A stretch of 53,413 nt of DNA from assembly GCA_903885605.1 (NCBI GenBank), contig CAISJD010000076.1:1-53413 (forward strand). The letters run 5' to 3'. Both the position numbers and the translations under genes were made by a program. Below are positions 15,904 through 24,578 of the stretch, in pieces. Within the stretch, counting starts at the first letter, position 1; every line of letters begins with the position of its first letter. The stretch is from an uncultured Chthonomonas sp. (GTDB lineage: Bacteria; Armatimonadota; Chthonomonadetes; Chthonomonadales; CAJBBX01). The notes under the pieces were generated by a model. It saw nothing but the letters and a program-made list of their open reading frames with translations. It was not told the origin of the DNA and did no database searches.

Positions 15904-17123
15904 GTGTGGTACTCGGCGTTGATCTTGACGTAGTCGTAGGAGAAGTCGCAGGTCCAGAAGGTGGCCTGCTCGCCGCCTGAGCGCAGGTCGACGACGAGGC
16001 GCACCTCGCTCTCGGCCAGCGTCTCGCGGGCGGCGGCGGTGTCGAACGAGGCGCCCGCGCCGTCCACGTAGACCGGGATGCCGCCGATCGCCACGCGCAG
16101 GCGCTCGGGGTCGAAGGCCACGCCGCACTTGCCGGCGGCGGCCAGGATGCGTCCCCAGTTCGGGTCATTGCCGTAGAGCGCCGTCTTCACCAGCGGCGAG
16201 TCGGCGATGCTCCGGGCGATGGTCTCCGCGTCCCGCTCGGTCCGCGCGCCCTTCACCACGACCTCCACCAGCTTCGTGGCGCCCTCGCCGTCGCGGGCCA
16301 GCTCGCGGGCCAGGTACCGGCAGACGCGCTCAAGGCCCTGGCAGAAGTCGTCGAAGGCCGGCCCCTCCGCCGCGATCTCAACGCCCGAGGCGCCGCCCGC
16401 CAGCGCGGCCACGGTGTCGTTGGTGCTGGTGTCGCTATCCACGGTGACGCGGTTGAAGGTACGCGCCACGGCCGCCGACAGCGCCTCCTGCAGCAGGCCC
16501 GCGGGCAGGGCGGCGTCGGTGGTGATGAAGCAGAGCATGGTGGCCATGTTCGGAGCGATCATGCCCGAGCCCTTGCATGAGCCTCCGATGCGCAGTTCGC
16601 CCTCCCAGGCGTCGCTCTGCATCTGGACCGCGATGGTCTTCGGGCGCAGGTCGGTGGTCATCATGGCGCGGGCCACGGTCATGTCCACCCCGCCCTCGCG
16701 GTCGAGCAGGTCGGCGGCGCGGGGGATGCCCTCCTCCAGCTTCTCCATGGGCATGGCGTGGCCGATGACGCCCGTGGAGGCCACGAAGACCTCGTCGGTG
16801 CTGATCCGCAGGCTGGCGGCGGCGAGCTCGGCCATGCGCAGCGCGTCGGCGTCTCCGCGCGGTCCGTTGCATGCATTGGCGTTACCCGCGTTGCAGACGA
16901 CGGCCCGGGCGCTCCCGTGGGCTGCCACGCGCTTGCTGTGCCGCACACTGGCGGCCTGGACCACGTTGGTCGTGAAGACCGCCGCGGCCGAGGCGGGCGT
17001 CTCGCTGAAGATAAGCGCCAGGTCGTCGCCTTGCGTCTTCAGCCCGCAACGCACTCCGGCCGCCACGAAGCCCAGGGGGAACGTGACCCCCAGATCGGCG
17101 TGCTGCTTCCATTGGGTGAGCAT
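15900..17123 (-). CDS. argJ: Bifunctional ornithine acetyltransferase / N-acetylglutamate synthase
   Basis: ArgJ recycles acetyl groups in arginine synthesis by moving acetyl from N-acetylornithine to glutamate; many members also acetylate glutamate from acetyl-CoA. The precursor cleaves itself before a conserved Thr, here Thr195 in KGSGMIAPNMATML, giving alpha and beta chains. Other family blocks are NAGNANACNG (78-87), VFVASTGVIG, VTVDSDTSTND and ALYGNDPNWGRILAAAG. Length 407 fits the family. ATG 17123 is preferred because GGAG lies nine bases upstream; ATG 17138 (five codons longer) has no ribosome site. It stands alone here, without other arg genes, convergent with the methyltransferase. 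Confidence 0.95.
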   Translation of the reverse strand: MLTQWKQHADLGVTFPLGFVAAGVRCGLKTQGDDLALIFSETPASAAAVFTTNVVQAASVRHSKRVAAHGSARAVVCNAGNANACNGPRGDADALRMAELAAASLRISTDEVFVASTGVIGHAMPMEKLEEGIPRAADLLDREGGVDMTVARAMMTTDLRPKTIAVQMQSDAWEGELRIGGSCKGSGMIAPNMATMLCFITTDAALPAGLLQEALSAAVARTFNRVTVDSDTSTNDTVAALAGGASGVEIAAEGPAFDDFCQGLERVCRYLARELARDGEGATKLVEVVVKGARTERDAETIARSIADSPLVKTALYGNDPNWGRILAAAGKCGVAFDPERLRVAIGGIPVYVDGAGASFDTAAARETLAESEVRLVVDLRSGGEQATFWTCDFSYDYVKINAEYHT

Positions 17124-17274
17124 GAGCGTCTTCTCCATGCAGCGGCCCGATATGGGGCCACCAGGGCGTCCAGGATACCGTCTGCATATGATAGCCCACG
17201 GGCGCGGGACCCCCGCCCCGATCCATGCCGGAGGTATACTCGGCTTCAACGCGGCGCTGCCGCATGACCACGCC

Positions 17275-18060
17275 ATGACCCACGCAACCAGAGCCGGCCT
17301 GAGCATACTGGCGCTCCTCGTGCCGCTGTCGCCTGCGCGCGGCCAGTCGTCACCCGAGGAGCAGTTCCGGCGCGCCAACGAGCGCATCAGCCGGGGCGGC
17401 ACGGCTACGTCCGCCCGTGCCCCGGTCCGCTCCGAGGCCTTCCTGGGCCGCCTGGGCGTCATCACCCAGACCACCAACATCCACGTCACGCGCTCGTCGG
17501 CATCGGCCGTCCTGGCCCGCGTGGAGGCCGGCACCTACGTCTGCCTCCGGAGCCAGTCGCCGCGCTGGTACGGCCTGCTCATGGCGGACCGGACGCTGGG
17601 CTGGACCCAGAAGGCGCGCGTACGGATGCTGGACTTCAACGTGGTCGGCTCGGCGGGCCGCGCGGCGCCCTCCATGGGCGGCTCCGAGGGCCTCTCAGGC
17701 GGGCAGCGAACGGTCATCGAGGTGGCGTATAGCTTCCTCGGTATTCCGTATAAGTGGGGTGGGACCACCGGCGCGGGCATCGACTGCTCGGCCTTCGTCC
17801 AGAAGTGCTTTGCGTCGGCCGGCGTCCGGCTACCGCGCACCGCGGCGGAGCAGTCGCGCTACGGCTCCCCGGTGCCGGTGGAGCTGCTGCAGACGGCAGA
17901 CCGGCTCTACTTCGCGAGCAGCAACGGGCGCATTTCGCATACCGGCATCTACCTCGGCAACGGGTACTTCATCCACTCCTCCACCAACCGGCGGGGGGTG
18001 GCGATCAGCGCCCTGAACGAGGCGCCCTACGCGAAGATGTACGCCGGGGCGCGCAGGTAG
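17275..18060 (+). CDS. Exported NlpC/P60 cysteine peptidase with SH3-like domain
   Basis: This 261-residue protein has a signal peptide (cleavage near ARG-QS, residue 23) and an SH3b-like domain (about 58-118: GVITQTTNIHVTRS, AGTYVCLRSQSPRWYG). The C-terminal NlpC/P60 domain (about 145-261) shows the catalytic Cys171 in GIDCSAFVQ, His222 in RISHTGIYLG and third polar residue His234 in YFIHSS. Such enzymes cut gamma-D-Glu/diaminopimelate stem-peptide bonds in the periplasm. There is no clear ribosome site before ATG 17275; a TATACT box lies at about 17235. It is transcribed divergently from argJ and 64 bp ahead of the redox operon. Confidence 0.88.
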   Translation: MTHATRAGLSILALLVPLSPARGQSSPEEQFRRANERISRGGTATSARAPVRSEAFLGRLGVITQTTNIHVTRSSASAVLARVEAGTYVCLRSQSPRWYGLLMADRTLGWTQKARVRMLDFNVVGSAGRAAPSMGGSEGLSGGQRTVIEVAYSFLGIPYKWGGTTGAGIDCSAFVQKCFASAGVRLPRTAAEQSRYGSPVPVELLQTADRLYFASSNGRISHTGIYLGNGYFIHSSTNRRGVAISALNEAPYAKMYAGARR

Positions 18061-18124
18061 GCCCCGACGCCTTCGCTGAGGCGGCGACCGATGACGGCGC
18101 AGGTCAGGAGAGACGCACCCCACG

Positions 18125-19540
18125 ATGCGTAACAAGCTCATCGAGATCGGCATACCCTCCGCCGTAGGCGTCATCTGCGCGACCCTCCTCGGCGTCCTGG
18201 TCTACGGCTACGTGCGCCCCGGCGGCTTCTCCGAGCGGCCGCTGGGTATGGACCAGTTCCGCGTCGCCGTGGCTCCCGGCGGACAGGGCGCGTCGGCCCC
18301 CGGCGCTCCCGCCGGCGTCAGCTTCTCCAACGCCAAGGCCGCCGTGGCCGTCCTGCCCGGCGCCTGGCCCGGCTTCCGAGGCCCCCTGCGCGACGGCGTC
18401 AGCGCCGATGCGACGCCCCTGGCGCCCGGCTTCGGTCCCGCGGGCCCGCCCGTCCTCTGGTCCGCAACGCTGGGCGAGGGCTACGCCGGTCCGGTGGTGC
18501 TGAACAGCCGCGTCTACCTGATCGACTACGACCAGGGAGCCCAGAGCGACGCCATCCGATGCTTCTCGCTGGCCGACGGCTCGGAGCTATGGCGCCGCAG
18601 CTACCCTGAGGTCGTGAAGCGCAACCACGGCATGTCGCGCACCGTGCCCTTCGTCAACGACAAGCTCGTGGTGACGCTGGGGCCCAAGTGCCGGCTCACC
18701 TGCTGCGACGCCGCCACCGGAGAGATGAAGTGGCAGCACGACCTCGTGTCCGAGTACGGCGTGACGGTGCCGGAGTGGTACGCCGGCCAGTGCCCGCTCG
18801 TGGTGGACGGAATGGTCGTGATCGGTACAGGCGGCTCCGCGCTGGTCGTGGCCTTCGACGCGGCCACGGGCAAGGAGAAGTGGCGCTCGCCCAACCCCGG
18901 CAACTGGGCCATGACGCACTCGTCCATCATGCCCATGACCGTGAACGGGGTGAAGACGCTGGTCTACGCCGGGAGCGGCGGCGTGGCGGCCGTCGCGGCG
19001 GCGGGCGGGAAGATCCTCTGGAGCACCGACGAGTGGGTCATCAACACCGCCACGGTGCCGACGCCCATCGTCGCGCCCGGCAACCGGCTCTTCCTCTGCG
19101 GCGGCTACGACTCCGGCGCCATGATGCTGCAGGTCGACGGCTCGGCGGCGGGCATGTCCGTGAAGACGCTCTGGCGCGTGAAGGCCTCGGTCTTCAGCTC
19201 CGACCAGCAGACGCCGATCCTCTACAAGGATCACCTCTACGGCGTCATCACCGGCGGGCAGATGGTCTGCCTCAAGCTGGACGGGACGCCCGCCTGGTCC
19301 TCCGGTCCCATGAACCGCTACGGCCTCGGCCCCTACATGATCGCCCGCGGGATGCTCTACATCCTCGACGACAAGGGCACGCTGACCGTGGCTGATGCGT
19401 CGCCGGCGGGCTTCAAGAAACGCTCCGAAGCGCGCATCCTGGAGGGCCCCGACGCCTGGGGTCCGCTGGCCCTGGCGGGCGGACGCCTGCTGGCCCGCGA
19501 CCTGACGCGCATGGTCTGCCTCGACGTGGCGGCGCACTGA
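18125..19540 (+). CDS. Membrane-anchored PQQ-type beta-propeller protein (first gene of redox operon)
   Basis: The 471-residue product has one N-terminal membrane helix (about residues 6-30) without an obvious cleavage site. An eight-bladed PQQ/BamB-like propeller facing the periplasm follows. Diagnostic blocks are WPGFRGPLRDGVS, VYLIDYD...DAIRCFSLADGSELWRRSYP, CCDAATGEMKWQHDL and VAFDAATGKEKWRSP. The WPxFRGPxxxG motif is the family hallmark in planctomycete-type proteins. Whether it binds PQQ cannot be told; most relatives are structural propellers rather than dehydrogenases. AGGAG lies 14 bases before ATG, a long spacing. It begins a run of eight overlapping or nearly abutting genes. Confidence 0.88.
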   Translation: MRNKLIEIGIPSAVGVICATLLGVLVYGYVRPGGFSERPLGMDQFRVAVAPGGQGASAPGAPAGVSFSNAKAAVAVLPGAWPGFRGPLRDGVSADATPLAPGFGPAGPPVLWSATLGEGYAGPVVLNSRVYLIDYDQGAQSDAIRCFSLADGSELWRRSYPEVVKRNHGMSRTVPFVNDKLVVTLGPKCRLTCCDAATGEMKWQHDLVSEYGVTVPEWYAGQCPLVVDGMVVIGTGGSALVVAFDAATGKEKWRSPNPGNWAMTHSSIMPMTVNGVKTLVYAGSGGVAAVAAAGGKILWSTDEWVINTATVPTPIVAPGNRLFLCGGYDSGAMMLQVDGSAAGMSVKTLWRVKASVFSSDQQTPILYKDHLYGVITGGQMVCLKLDGTPAWSSGPMNRYGLGPYMIARGMLYILDDKGTLTVADASPAGFKKRSEARILEGPDAWGPLALAGGRLLARDLTRMVCLDVAAH

Positions 19541-19541
19541 C

Positions 19542-20477
19542 GTGGACCGTATCTCGCGCCGGGCGCTCCTGGCCGCTGCCGCGGTAGCCGGGCTGGCGGG
19601 ATGCCGCGAGCGTTCGCCGCGCGTGGAGGTCCGCGACGCCGACGAGGCCGACACGCCCATCGACCCCGCGCTGGTGAAGTACCGGTCGACCGCGGTGATC
19701 GAGACCGGCATGGCGGCTACCTCGGGCATCGCCGTGTCCGCCAACGACGCGATCCTCGTGGCCGGCGACGCCGAGGTGCGCTCATACGCGCCGGACGGCA
19801 AGCGGCAGGGCTCCATCGCGGTGGCGCCGCGGCCCACCTGCCTGGCCGTAGGCCCCGACGGCGCGGTCTATGTGGCCTACGCCGACCGGGTGCGCGTCTA
19901 CGGCGGCGACGGGGCGCTCCGGTCCGAGTGGCCGTCGCTGGGCGAGAGGGCCGAACTGACGGGCCTATCCGTCAGCAGGGACGACGTGCTCCTCGCCGAC
20001 GCGGGAGGCCGACGCATCCTCCGCTGCGACCACGCTGGACGCGAACTCGCGACGCTCTGCGCCAAGGGCGGCGGCTACCCCGGCCTCCTGTTGCCCAGCG
20101 CGTACCTGTCGGTCAGGCACTTTGCGGGCGGCTTCTGCGTCAATAACGCTGGGCTTCACCGGATCGAGCGCCACGCAGCTGACGGCAAGCTGACGGCCTC
20201 CTTCGGAGCCGAGGGGCTAGAGGTCGAGCGCTTCTGCGGATGCTGCAATCCCACCGACTTCGCGCTGCTGCCGGGCGGATCGGTGGTCACGGTGGAGAAG
20301 GGGCTGGTCCGGATCAAGGAGTACCGCTCCGACGGCAAGCTGGCCTGCGTGGTGGCGACGCCCGCCGAGTTCGTGGACGGCACAGCCGGGGTCGCGCTGG
20401 CCGTCGACGGTCATCGCCGCGTGCTCGCGCTGGACCCGAAGAAGAAGGTGGTACGCATCTATGAACGCAAAGCATAG
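19542..20477 (+). CDS. NHL-repeat lipoprotein with RR leader
   Basis: A 311-residue protein starting at GTG 19542, one base after the preceding TGA. The leader SRRALLAAAAVAGLAGC combines a twin-arginine-like pair with a lipobox (LAGC, Cys21), so a lipidated periplasmic protein is predicted. The body is an NHL/six-bladed propeller (SGIAVSANDAILVAGDAEVRSY, TCLAVGPDGAVYVAYADRVRVY, LTGLSVSRDDVLLADAGGRRI). A CGCCNPTDF motif near residue 230 has three cysteines and is a candidate metal or disulfide site. Its 3' end overlaps the next gene by 17 bp. Confidence 0.85.
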   Translation: MDRISRRALLAAAAVAGLAGCRERSPRVEVRDADEADTPIDPALVKYRSTAVIETGMAATSGIAVSANDAILVAGDAEVRSYAPDGKRQGSIAVAPRPTCLAVGPDGAVYVAYADRVRVYGGDGALRSEWPSLGERAELTGLSVSRDDVLLADAGGRRILRCDHAGRELATLCAKGGGYPGLLLPSAYLSVRHFAGGFCVNNAGLHRIERHAADGKLTASFGAEGLEVERFCGCCNPTDFALLPGGSVVTVEKGLVRIKEYRSDGKLACVVATPAEFVDGTAGVALAVDGHRRVLALDPKKKVVRIYERKA

Positions 20478-20679
20478 CGAAAAGCCGCGTCCCGCGCGGC
20501 GCGAGGCGCTCCGCACGGTGGCCCGCGGCCTGCTCGCGGCGGGCGGCGCCCTCTACCTGACGCGCCTGGCCTACGCCCGCGGCTGGTGCTCAACGGTCGG
20601 CGCCTGCGCCTCGTGCCCGGGCGCTTCGGCCTGCCCAAGCGCCGGTATCCTTCCGCAGAACGGCACCGATGGCCGGTAA
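20461..20679 (+). CDS. Four-cysteine mini-protein with RR leader
   Basis: A 72-residue product overlapping its neighbours by 17 and 11 bp, which argues that it is genuinely translated. It has an Arg-Arg pair and one hydrophobic segment (about 19-38), followed by a tail with C43-x5-C49-x2-C52-x5-C58. The four cysteines could bind one Fe-S cluster or zinc, or form two disulfides. No named family is recognised. Its position between the NHL lipoprotein and the Tat-type polyferredoxin suggests a small electron carrier or assembly factor at the outer face of the membrane (inference). Confidence 0.65.
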   Translation: MNAKHSEKPRPARREALRTVARGLLAAGGALYLTRLAYARGWCSTVGACASCPGASACPSAGILPQNGTDGR

Positions 20680-21268
20680 GCTGCTCCCCATGGCCGACGA
20701 CGCGCCCGAGCAGCCGCAGGGCGGCCGGACCAGGCGCGACTTCCTGCTCGCGGGCGTCCGCACTGGCTCCGTGGTGGCCGCGGGTGGCCTGTTGACGATC
20801 CTGGCGAAGGCTCCCGCCGCCGCGGGCACGGTCTGGCAGATCGATCCCGACAAATGCACCCAGTGCGGCCTCTGCGCCACCAACTGCGTGCTGCAGCCCT
20901 CGGCGGTTAAGTGCGTCCACACCTACGCCATGTGCGGCTACTGCAAGCTCTGTTTCGGGCTCCTCAAGGACAAGCGCACCGGCAACACGCTCTCGGTCGA
21001 GAACAGCCGCTGCCCCACCGATGCCATCAAGCGCGTCTTCGTTGAGGACCCCTACTACGAAATGCACATCGAGGAGAACCTCTGCATCGGCTGCGGCATC
21101 TGCGTGAAGGGCTGCACCCGGTTCGGCAACGGCTCCATGTACCTGCAAATCCGCCACGACCGATGCGTCAACTGCAATGAGTGCGGCATCGCCCGGGCCT
21201 GCCCCGCCGGCGCCATCTCGCGGGTCAGCGTGAAGACGCCCTACAAGCTCAAGACGAGGCACGCTTGA
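20669..21268 (+). CDS. Tat-exported polyferredoxin with four 4Fe-4S-type Cys sets
   Basis: The 199-residue protein has a twin-arginine leader (TRRDF at 21-25, then a hydrophobic stretch to about 52). Cys sets are C63-x2-C-x2-C-x3-C73; C82...C89-x2-C92-x2-C95 with C115; C139-x2-C-x2-C-x3-C149; and C166-x2-C-x2-C-x5-C178. The pattern resembles NapG/MauM-type periplasmic ferredoxins, which pair with NapH-like membrane proteins in quinol-linked electron transfer. The next gene encodes exactly such a partner. Start ATG 20669 overlaps the previous gene; ATG 20690 would also preserve the Tat motif. Confidence 0.88.
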   Translation: MAGKLLPMADDAPEQPQGGRTRRDFLLAGVRTGSVVAAGGLLTILAKAPAAAGTVWQIDPDKCTQCGLCATNCVLQPSAVKCVHTYAMCGYCKLCFGLLKDKRTGNTLSVENSRCPTDAIKRVFVEDPYYEMHIEENLCIGCGICVKGCTRFGNGSMYLQIRHDRCVNCNECGIARACPAGAISRVSVKTPYKLKTRHA

Positions 21269-22620
21269 TGCCCCTGCCCACCCCCGGCCCATGGGACCGC
21301 GACAGGCGCCGCACGCTGGCGCTCGCCGCCCTTGCCGCCGTGGCGGGCGCCGCGCCCGCGGCCCACGCCCAGGAGCAGAAGAAGCAGCCGCCGCCCGAGT
21401 TCTCCGAGGGCTACACGCCCCCCATGCCCTCGCAGCCGCAGCCGCGCATGCCGTGGCTCACCACGCTGGACGTGGCCCTGCTGGCCGCCGCGCTGGGCCT
21501 CGCAGCCTGGATCGGCCTCCACCGCCGGTCGCGCCGCGAGATGCGGCTCCTGGGCCTCTTCAGCGTGCTCTACTTCGGCTTCATCCGGCAGGGATGCCTC
21601 TGCCCGGTGGGGAGCATCCAGAACGTGGCCCTGGCCGCGCTGGGATCAGGCTACGCGCTCCCCTTCGCCGCCGGCGCCCTCTTCCTGCTGCCTCTGCTGG
21701 CCGCCCTCTTCTTCGGGCGCGTCTTCTGCGGCGCTGTCTGCCCGCTGGGCGCCGTCCAGGACCTCGCGCTGCTCTGGCCCAGGCGCGTCCCGGCATGGCT
21801 CGACAACGCCCTGGGCGTGCTTCCCTACGCCGTGCTGGGCATCGGTGTGCTGTACGCCGCCGCCGGGACGGCGTTCGTGGTCTGCCAGTTCGACCCATTC
21901 GTCGGCTTCTTCCGATTCAGCGGCGGCTGGTTGGCCATCTCGCTTGGCGCAGGCCTGCTCATGCTCGGAACCGTCGTAGGCCGCCCCTACTGCCGCTGGC
22001 TCTGCCCCTACAGCGTGCTGCTCCGCTGGACCGCCGCGCTCACGCGATGGGGTGTTCGCATCACGCCCAAGGACTGCATCCAGTGCCACCGCTGCGCCGA
22101 CGCCTGCCCCTTCGGCGCCATCAGCCCCGCCACGCTGGAGGCTCCCGCCGAGCCCCGCGCCGTGGCCCGTCGGAGGCTGGGCCGCGTGCTGGCCGTTGCG
22201 CCGCTCATCGTGGTTGCTGGAGCCCTCCTCGGTCGGCTCGGCGCACCCGCCGTGGCCCGGTACGACCGCGTCGTCTCGCTCGCCGAGCGCGTCTACCAGG
22301 AGGAAACCGGCCGCGTGAAGGGCCAGACGAACGCCTCCGAGGCCTTCCGCAAGCAGGCGACCCCCACCGGCGAGCTCTACCGCCAGGCCCTCGTCAAGCG
22401 GCGCTGGTACGGCGGCGCCACCACGCTCTTCGGCGCCTGGTGCGGCATCGTCGTGGCGGGTAAGCTCATCTTCCTGACGCTCCGGCGACGCCGCCCGGAC
22501 TACGAAGCCGACCAGGCCGCCTGCCTCTCCTGTGCGCGATGCTACACCTCGTGCCCCATCGAACAAGAGAGGCTCACGGGCCTCCGGTCGCCCCTGCGAG
22601 ACGCACCCGAGCAACCATGA
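21268..22620 (+). CDS. NapH/NosR-like polytopic membrane 4Fe-4S protein
   Basis: This 450-residue membrane protein has about six to seven helices. Three cysteine-proline motifs of the NapH/NosR/RdxA class are present: C110-x-C112-P, C154-x3-C158-P and C242-x3-C246-P. It also has one complete ferredoxin set C270-x2-C-x2-C-x3-C280-P and a separate C-terminal set C419-x2-C-x2-C-x3-C429-P. NapH-type proteins carry electrons between quinol or cytoplasmic donors and periplasmic ferredoxins. A cleaved or uncleaved leader precedes the first helix (AAHA, residue about 34). The start shares one base with the previous TGA (TGATG), and the end overlaps the next start (ATGA). Confidence 0.88.
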   Translation: MPLPTPGPWDRDRRRTLALAALAAVAGAAPAAHAQEQKKQPPPEFSEGYTPPMPSQPQPRMPWLTTLDVALLAAALGLAAWIGLHRRSRREMRLLGLFSVLYFGFIRQGCLCPVGSIQNVALAALGSGYALPFAAGALFLLPLLAALFFGRVFCGAVCPLGAVQDLALLWPRRVPAWLDNALGVLPYAVLGIGVLYAAAGTAFVVCQFDPFVGFFRFSGGWLAISLGAGLLMLGTVVGRPYCRWLCPYSVLLRWTAALTRWGVRITPKDCIQCHRCADACPFGAISPATLEAPAEPRAVARRRLGRVLAVAPLIVVAGALLGRLGAPAVARYDRVVSLAERVYQEETGRVKGQTNASEAFRKQATPTGELYRQALVKRRWYGGATTLFGAWCGIVVAGKLIFLTLRRRRPDYEADQAACLSCARCYTSCPIEQERLTGLRSPLRDAPEQP

Positions 22621-24578
22621 ACCAGAACAGCGAACCAGCAACCGGCTCCACCAGCCTCTACCGCAGCGCCAAGCGGTCCGCCACGGTCTGCGCCCTCTTC
22701 GGCCTGATCGTCTTCGGGCTGCTCGTGGCCAACACCGTGGCGAACCGGACCTCCGACCTCGTCACGCCGGCCCGCCTCCACGCCATGGAGCTTGAGCTGA
22801 ACCGGAACCCCAAGGACGAGGCCCTGAAGAAGCGCATCCGCAGGCTCGACCTGCAGGTGCGCCGCTCCTTCTTCCGAGGCCAGGCCTTCGCCGGGCTGGG
22901 CTTCCTCCTGCTTGCCGGCGCGGCCGTGGGCTTCTTCGCCTTCTCCGAGTTGGCCGCCCGGCAGGTGCGGAAGCTACCCGCGCCCAATCCCGAAGCCGCC
23001 AGGGAGATCGAGGCCTCGCTACCCGGCGGCCGGCGGGCCGTGGCGGTGCTGGGCGCCCTACTGGGCGGGACGCTGATGACGATGGCGGTGCTGTCGCGCC
23101 ACGACGCCGCCGCCGAGTACGCGCGGCTGGCGCTGCGTAAGCCCTTCATCCGTCAGGCGGAGGCGGCCGGCCCTGCCGGCGGACTGGGTCCGCTAGGCAG
23201 GGCAGGCGCCCTCCCGCTAGCCGGCGCCCCCGGCGTTGCGGGTGCGGGACAGCCGCTGGGCGTCGCAACGCCTCAGGGCGGCACGCTGCTTCAGCCCATC
23301 GTGGCCGCGCCGGGAGGCGGCGCCGTCACCCCCGTGCCTCCCGCCGCAGGCCCGAGCCTCCTGAAAAACCCGCCCGTGACCATCACCGGCGTGGCGCCCG
23401 GCGGGACAGCCACCTGGCCCCGGTTCCGCGGTCCCAACGGCGACGGCACGGCGGGCCCGGGCGACTACCCCACCGAGTGGAACGCGACCAACGGCGCGAA
23501 CACGCTCTGGAAGCAGCCCCTGGCGCTTCCCGGCTGGAACTCGCCCATCGTGGTCGACGGCAAGGTCCTGCTATCCGGCGCCAACGCCGCCAAGCGCACC
23601 GTCTCCTGCTTCGACGCCGCTACCGGCAAGCCCCTCTGGCAGGCCGACGTGCCCCCCTCGCGACCCGGCGAGGAGGTAAAGGTCATGGACGACACGGGCT
23701 ACGCGCCCTCCACCATGGCCACGGATGGCACGCGGCTCTACGCCGTCTTCGTCAACGGAGACGTCGTGGCCCTGGACCTCCAGGGCAAGCAGCTCTGGCT
23801 TCATCCGTTGGGCATGCCCGAGAACCACTACGGCCATGGCGCCTCGCTGACAACCTACGGCACAGGCGTGATCGTCCAGTTTGACCAGGGCAGTTCCGCC
23901 ACCGACAACAAGTCGGAATTGCTCGCCCTGGACGGTACGTCGGGCAAGGTGGTCTGGCGCATCAAGCGGCCCAGCCCCGGCACCTGGAGCACACCCATCG
24001 TGGTGAAGGCGGGCAATCGCGACCTCATCGTCTGCAGCGGCAACCCGCTGCTCATGGCCTACGACGCGGCCTCCGGCGCCGAGGTCTGGCGAGCCGAGGT
24101 GGTCGGCGGCGAGATCGCTCCCACGCCCACCTTCGGCGAGGGCTTCATCTTCGTGGCCAACCAGGGCGGTAACCTGGCCGCCGTGCGCCCCGACGGCGTG
24201 GGCAACGTCACCAAGACCGCGGTGGCCTGGCTGGCCGCCGACGGGCTGCCGGACATCGTGAGCCCGCTCTACGCCAACGGCCTCATCTTCCTCTGCACCA
24301 CCGAGGGCCTCGTCACCTGCGTCGACGCCAAGACCGGCAAGAAGGTCTGGGACCACGACTTCGAGGTGATGATGCGCGCCTCGCCCACGCTCGTCGGCGG
24401 CGCCTTCTGGCTCTTCGACGTCAAGGGCGCGGCGTACCTGGTCGAGGCCGGGCGCAGCTTCAAGCAGGTGAGCCATGCCGTGGTGGGAGAGGAAGTCAAC
24501 GCCTCTCCGGCCGCCGTGGAGGGCCGGTTCTACGTGCGCTCCAAGTCGCACCTCTACTGCTTCGGCAAGAAGCCATGA
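22617..24578 (+). CDS. Two-helix membrane-anchored PQQ-type beta-propeller protein
   Basis: A 653-residue protein. The N-terminal 165 residues hold three hydrophobic segments (about 22-42, 95-116 and 142-160) flanking a charged helical hairpin. A Gly/Ala/Pro-rich linker runs to about 260, and a full PQQ/BamB-like propeller follows (WPRFRGPNGDGTAG; VSCFDAATGKPLWQADVP; LLALDGTSGKVVWRIKRP; LVTCVDAKTGKKVWDHDF). It is the second such propeller in the operon, so the complex may have paired extracytoplasmic propellers. Start and stop both overlap neighbours by ATGA. Cofactor and substrate are unknown. Confidence 0.88.
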   Translation: MNQNSEPATGSTSLYRSAKRSATVCALFGLIVFGLLVANTVANRTSDLVTPARLHAMELELNRNPKDEALKKRIRRLDLQVRRSFFRGQAFAGLGFLLLAGAAVGFFAFSELAARQVRKLPAPNPEAAREIEASLPGGRRAVAVLGALLGGTLMTMAVLSRHDAAAEYARLALRKPFIRQAEAAGPAGGLGPLGRAGALPLAGAPGVAGAGQPLGVATPQGGTLLQPIVAAPGGGAVTPVPPAAGPSLLKNPPVTITGVAPGGTATWPRFRGPNGDGTAGPGDYPTEWNATNGANTLWKQPLALPGWNSPIVVDGKVLLSGANAAKRTVSCFDAATGKPLWQADVPPSRPGEEVKVMDDTGYAPSTMATDGTRLYAVFVNGDVVALDLQGKQLWLHPLGMPENHYGHGASLTTYGTGVIVQFDQGSSATDNKSELLALDGTSGKVVWRIKRPSPGTWSTPIVVKAGNRDLIVCSGNPLLMAYDAASGAEVWRAEVVGGEIAPTPTFGEGFIFVANQGGNLAAVRPDGVGNVTKTAVAWLAADGLPDIVSPLYANGLIFLCTTEGLVTCVDAKTGKKVWDHDFEVMMRASPTLVGGAFWLFDVKGAAYLVEAGRSFKQVSHAVVGEEVNASPAAVEGRFYVRSKSHLYCFGKKP

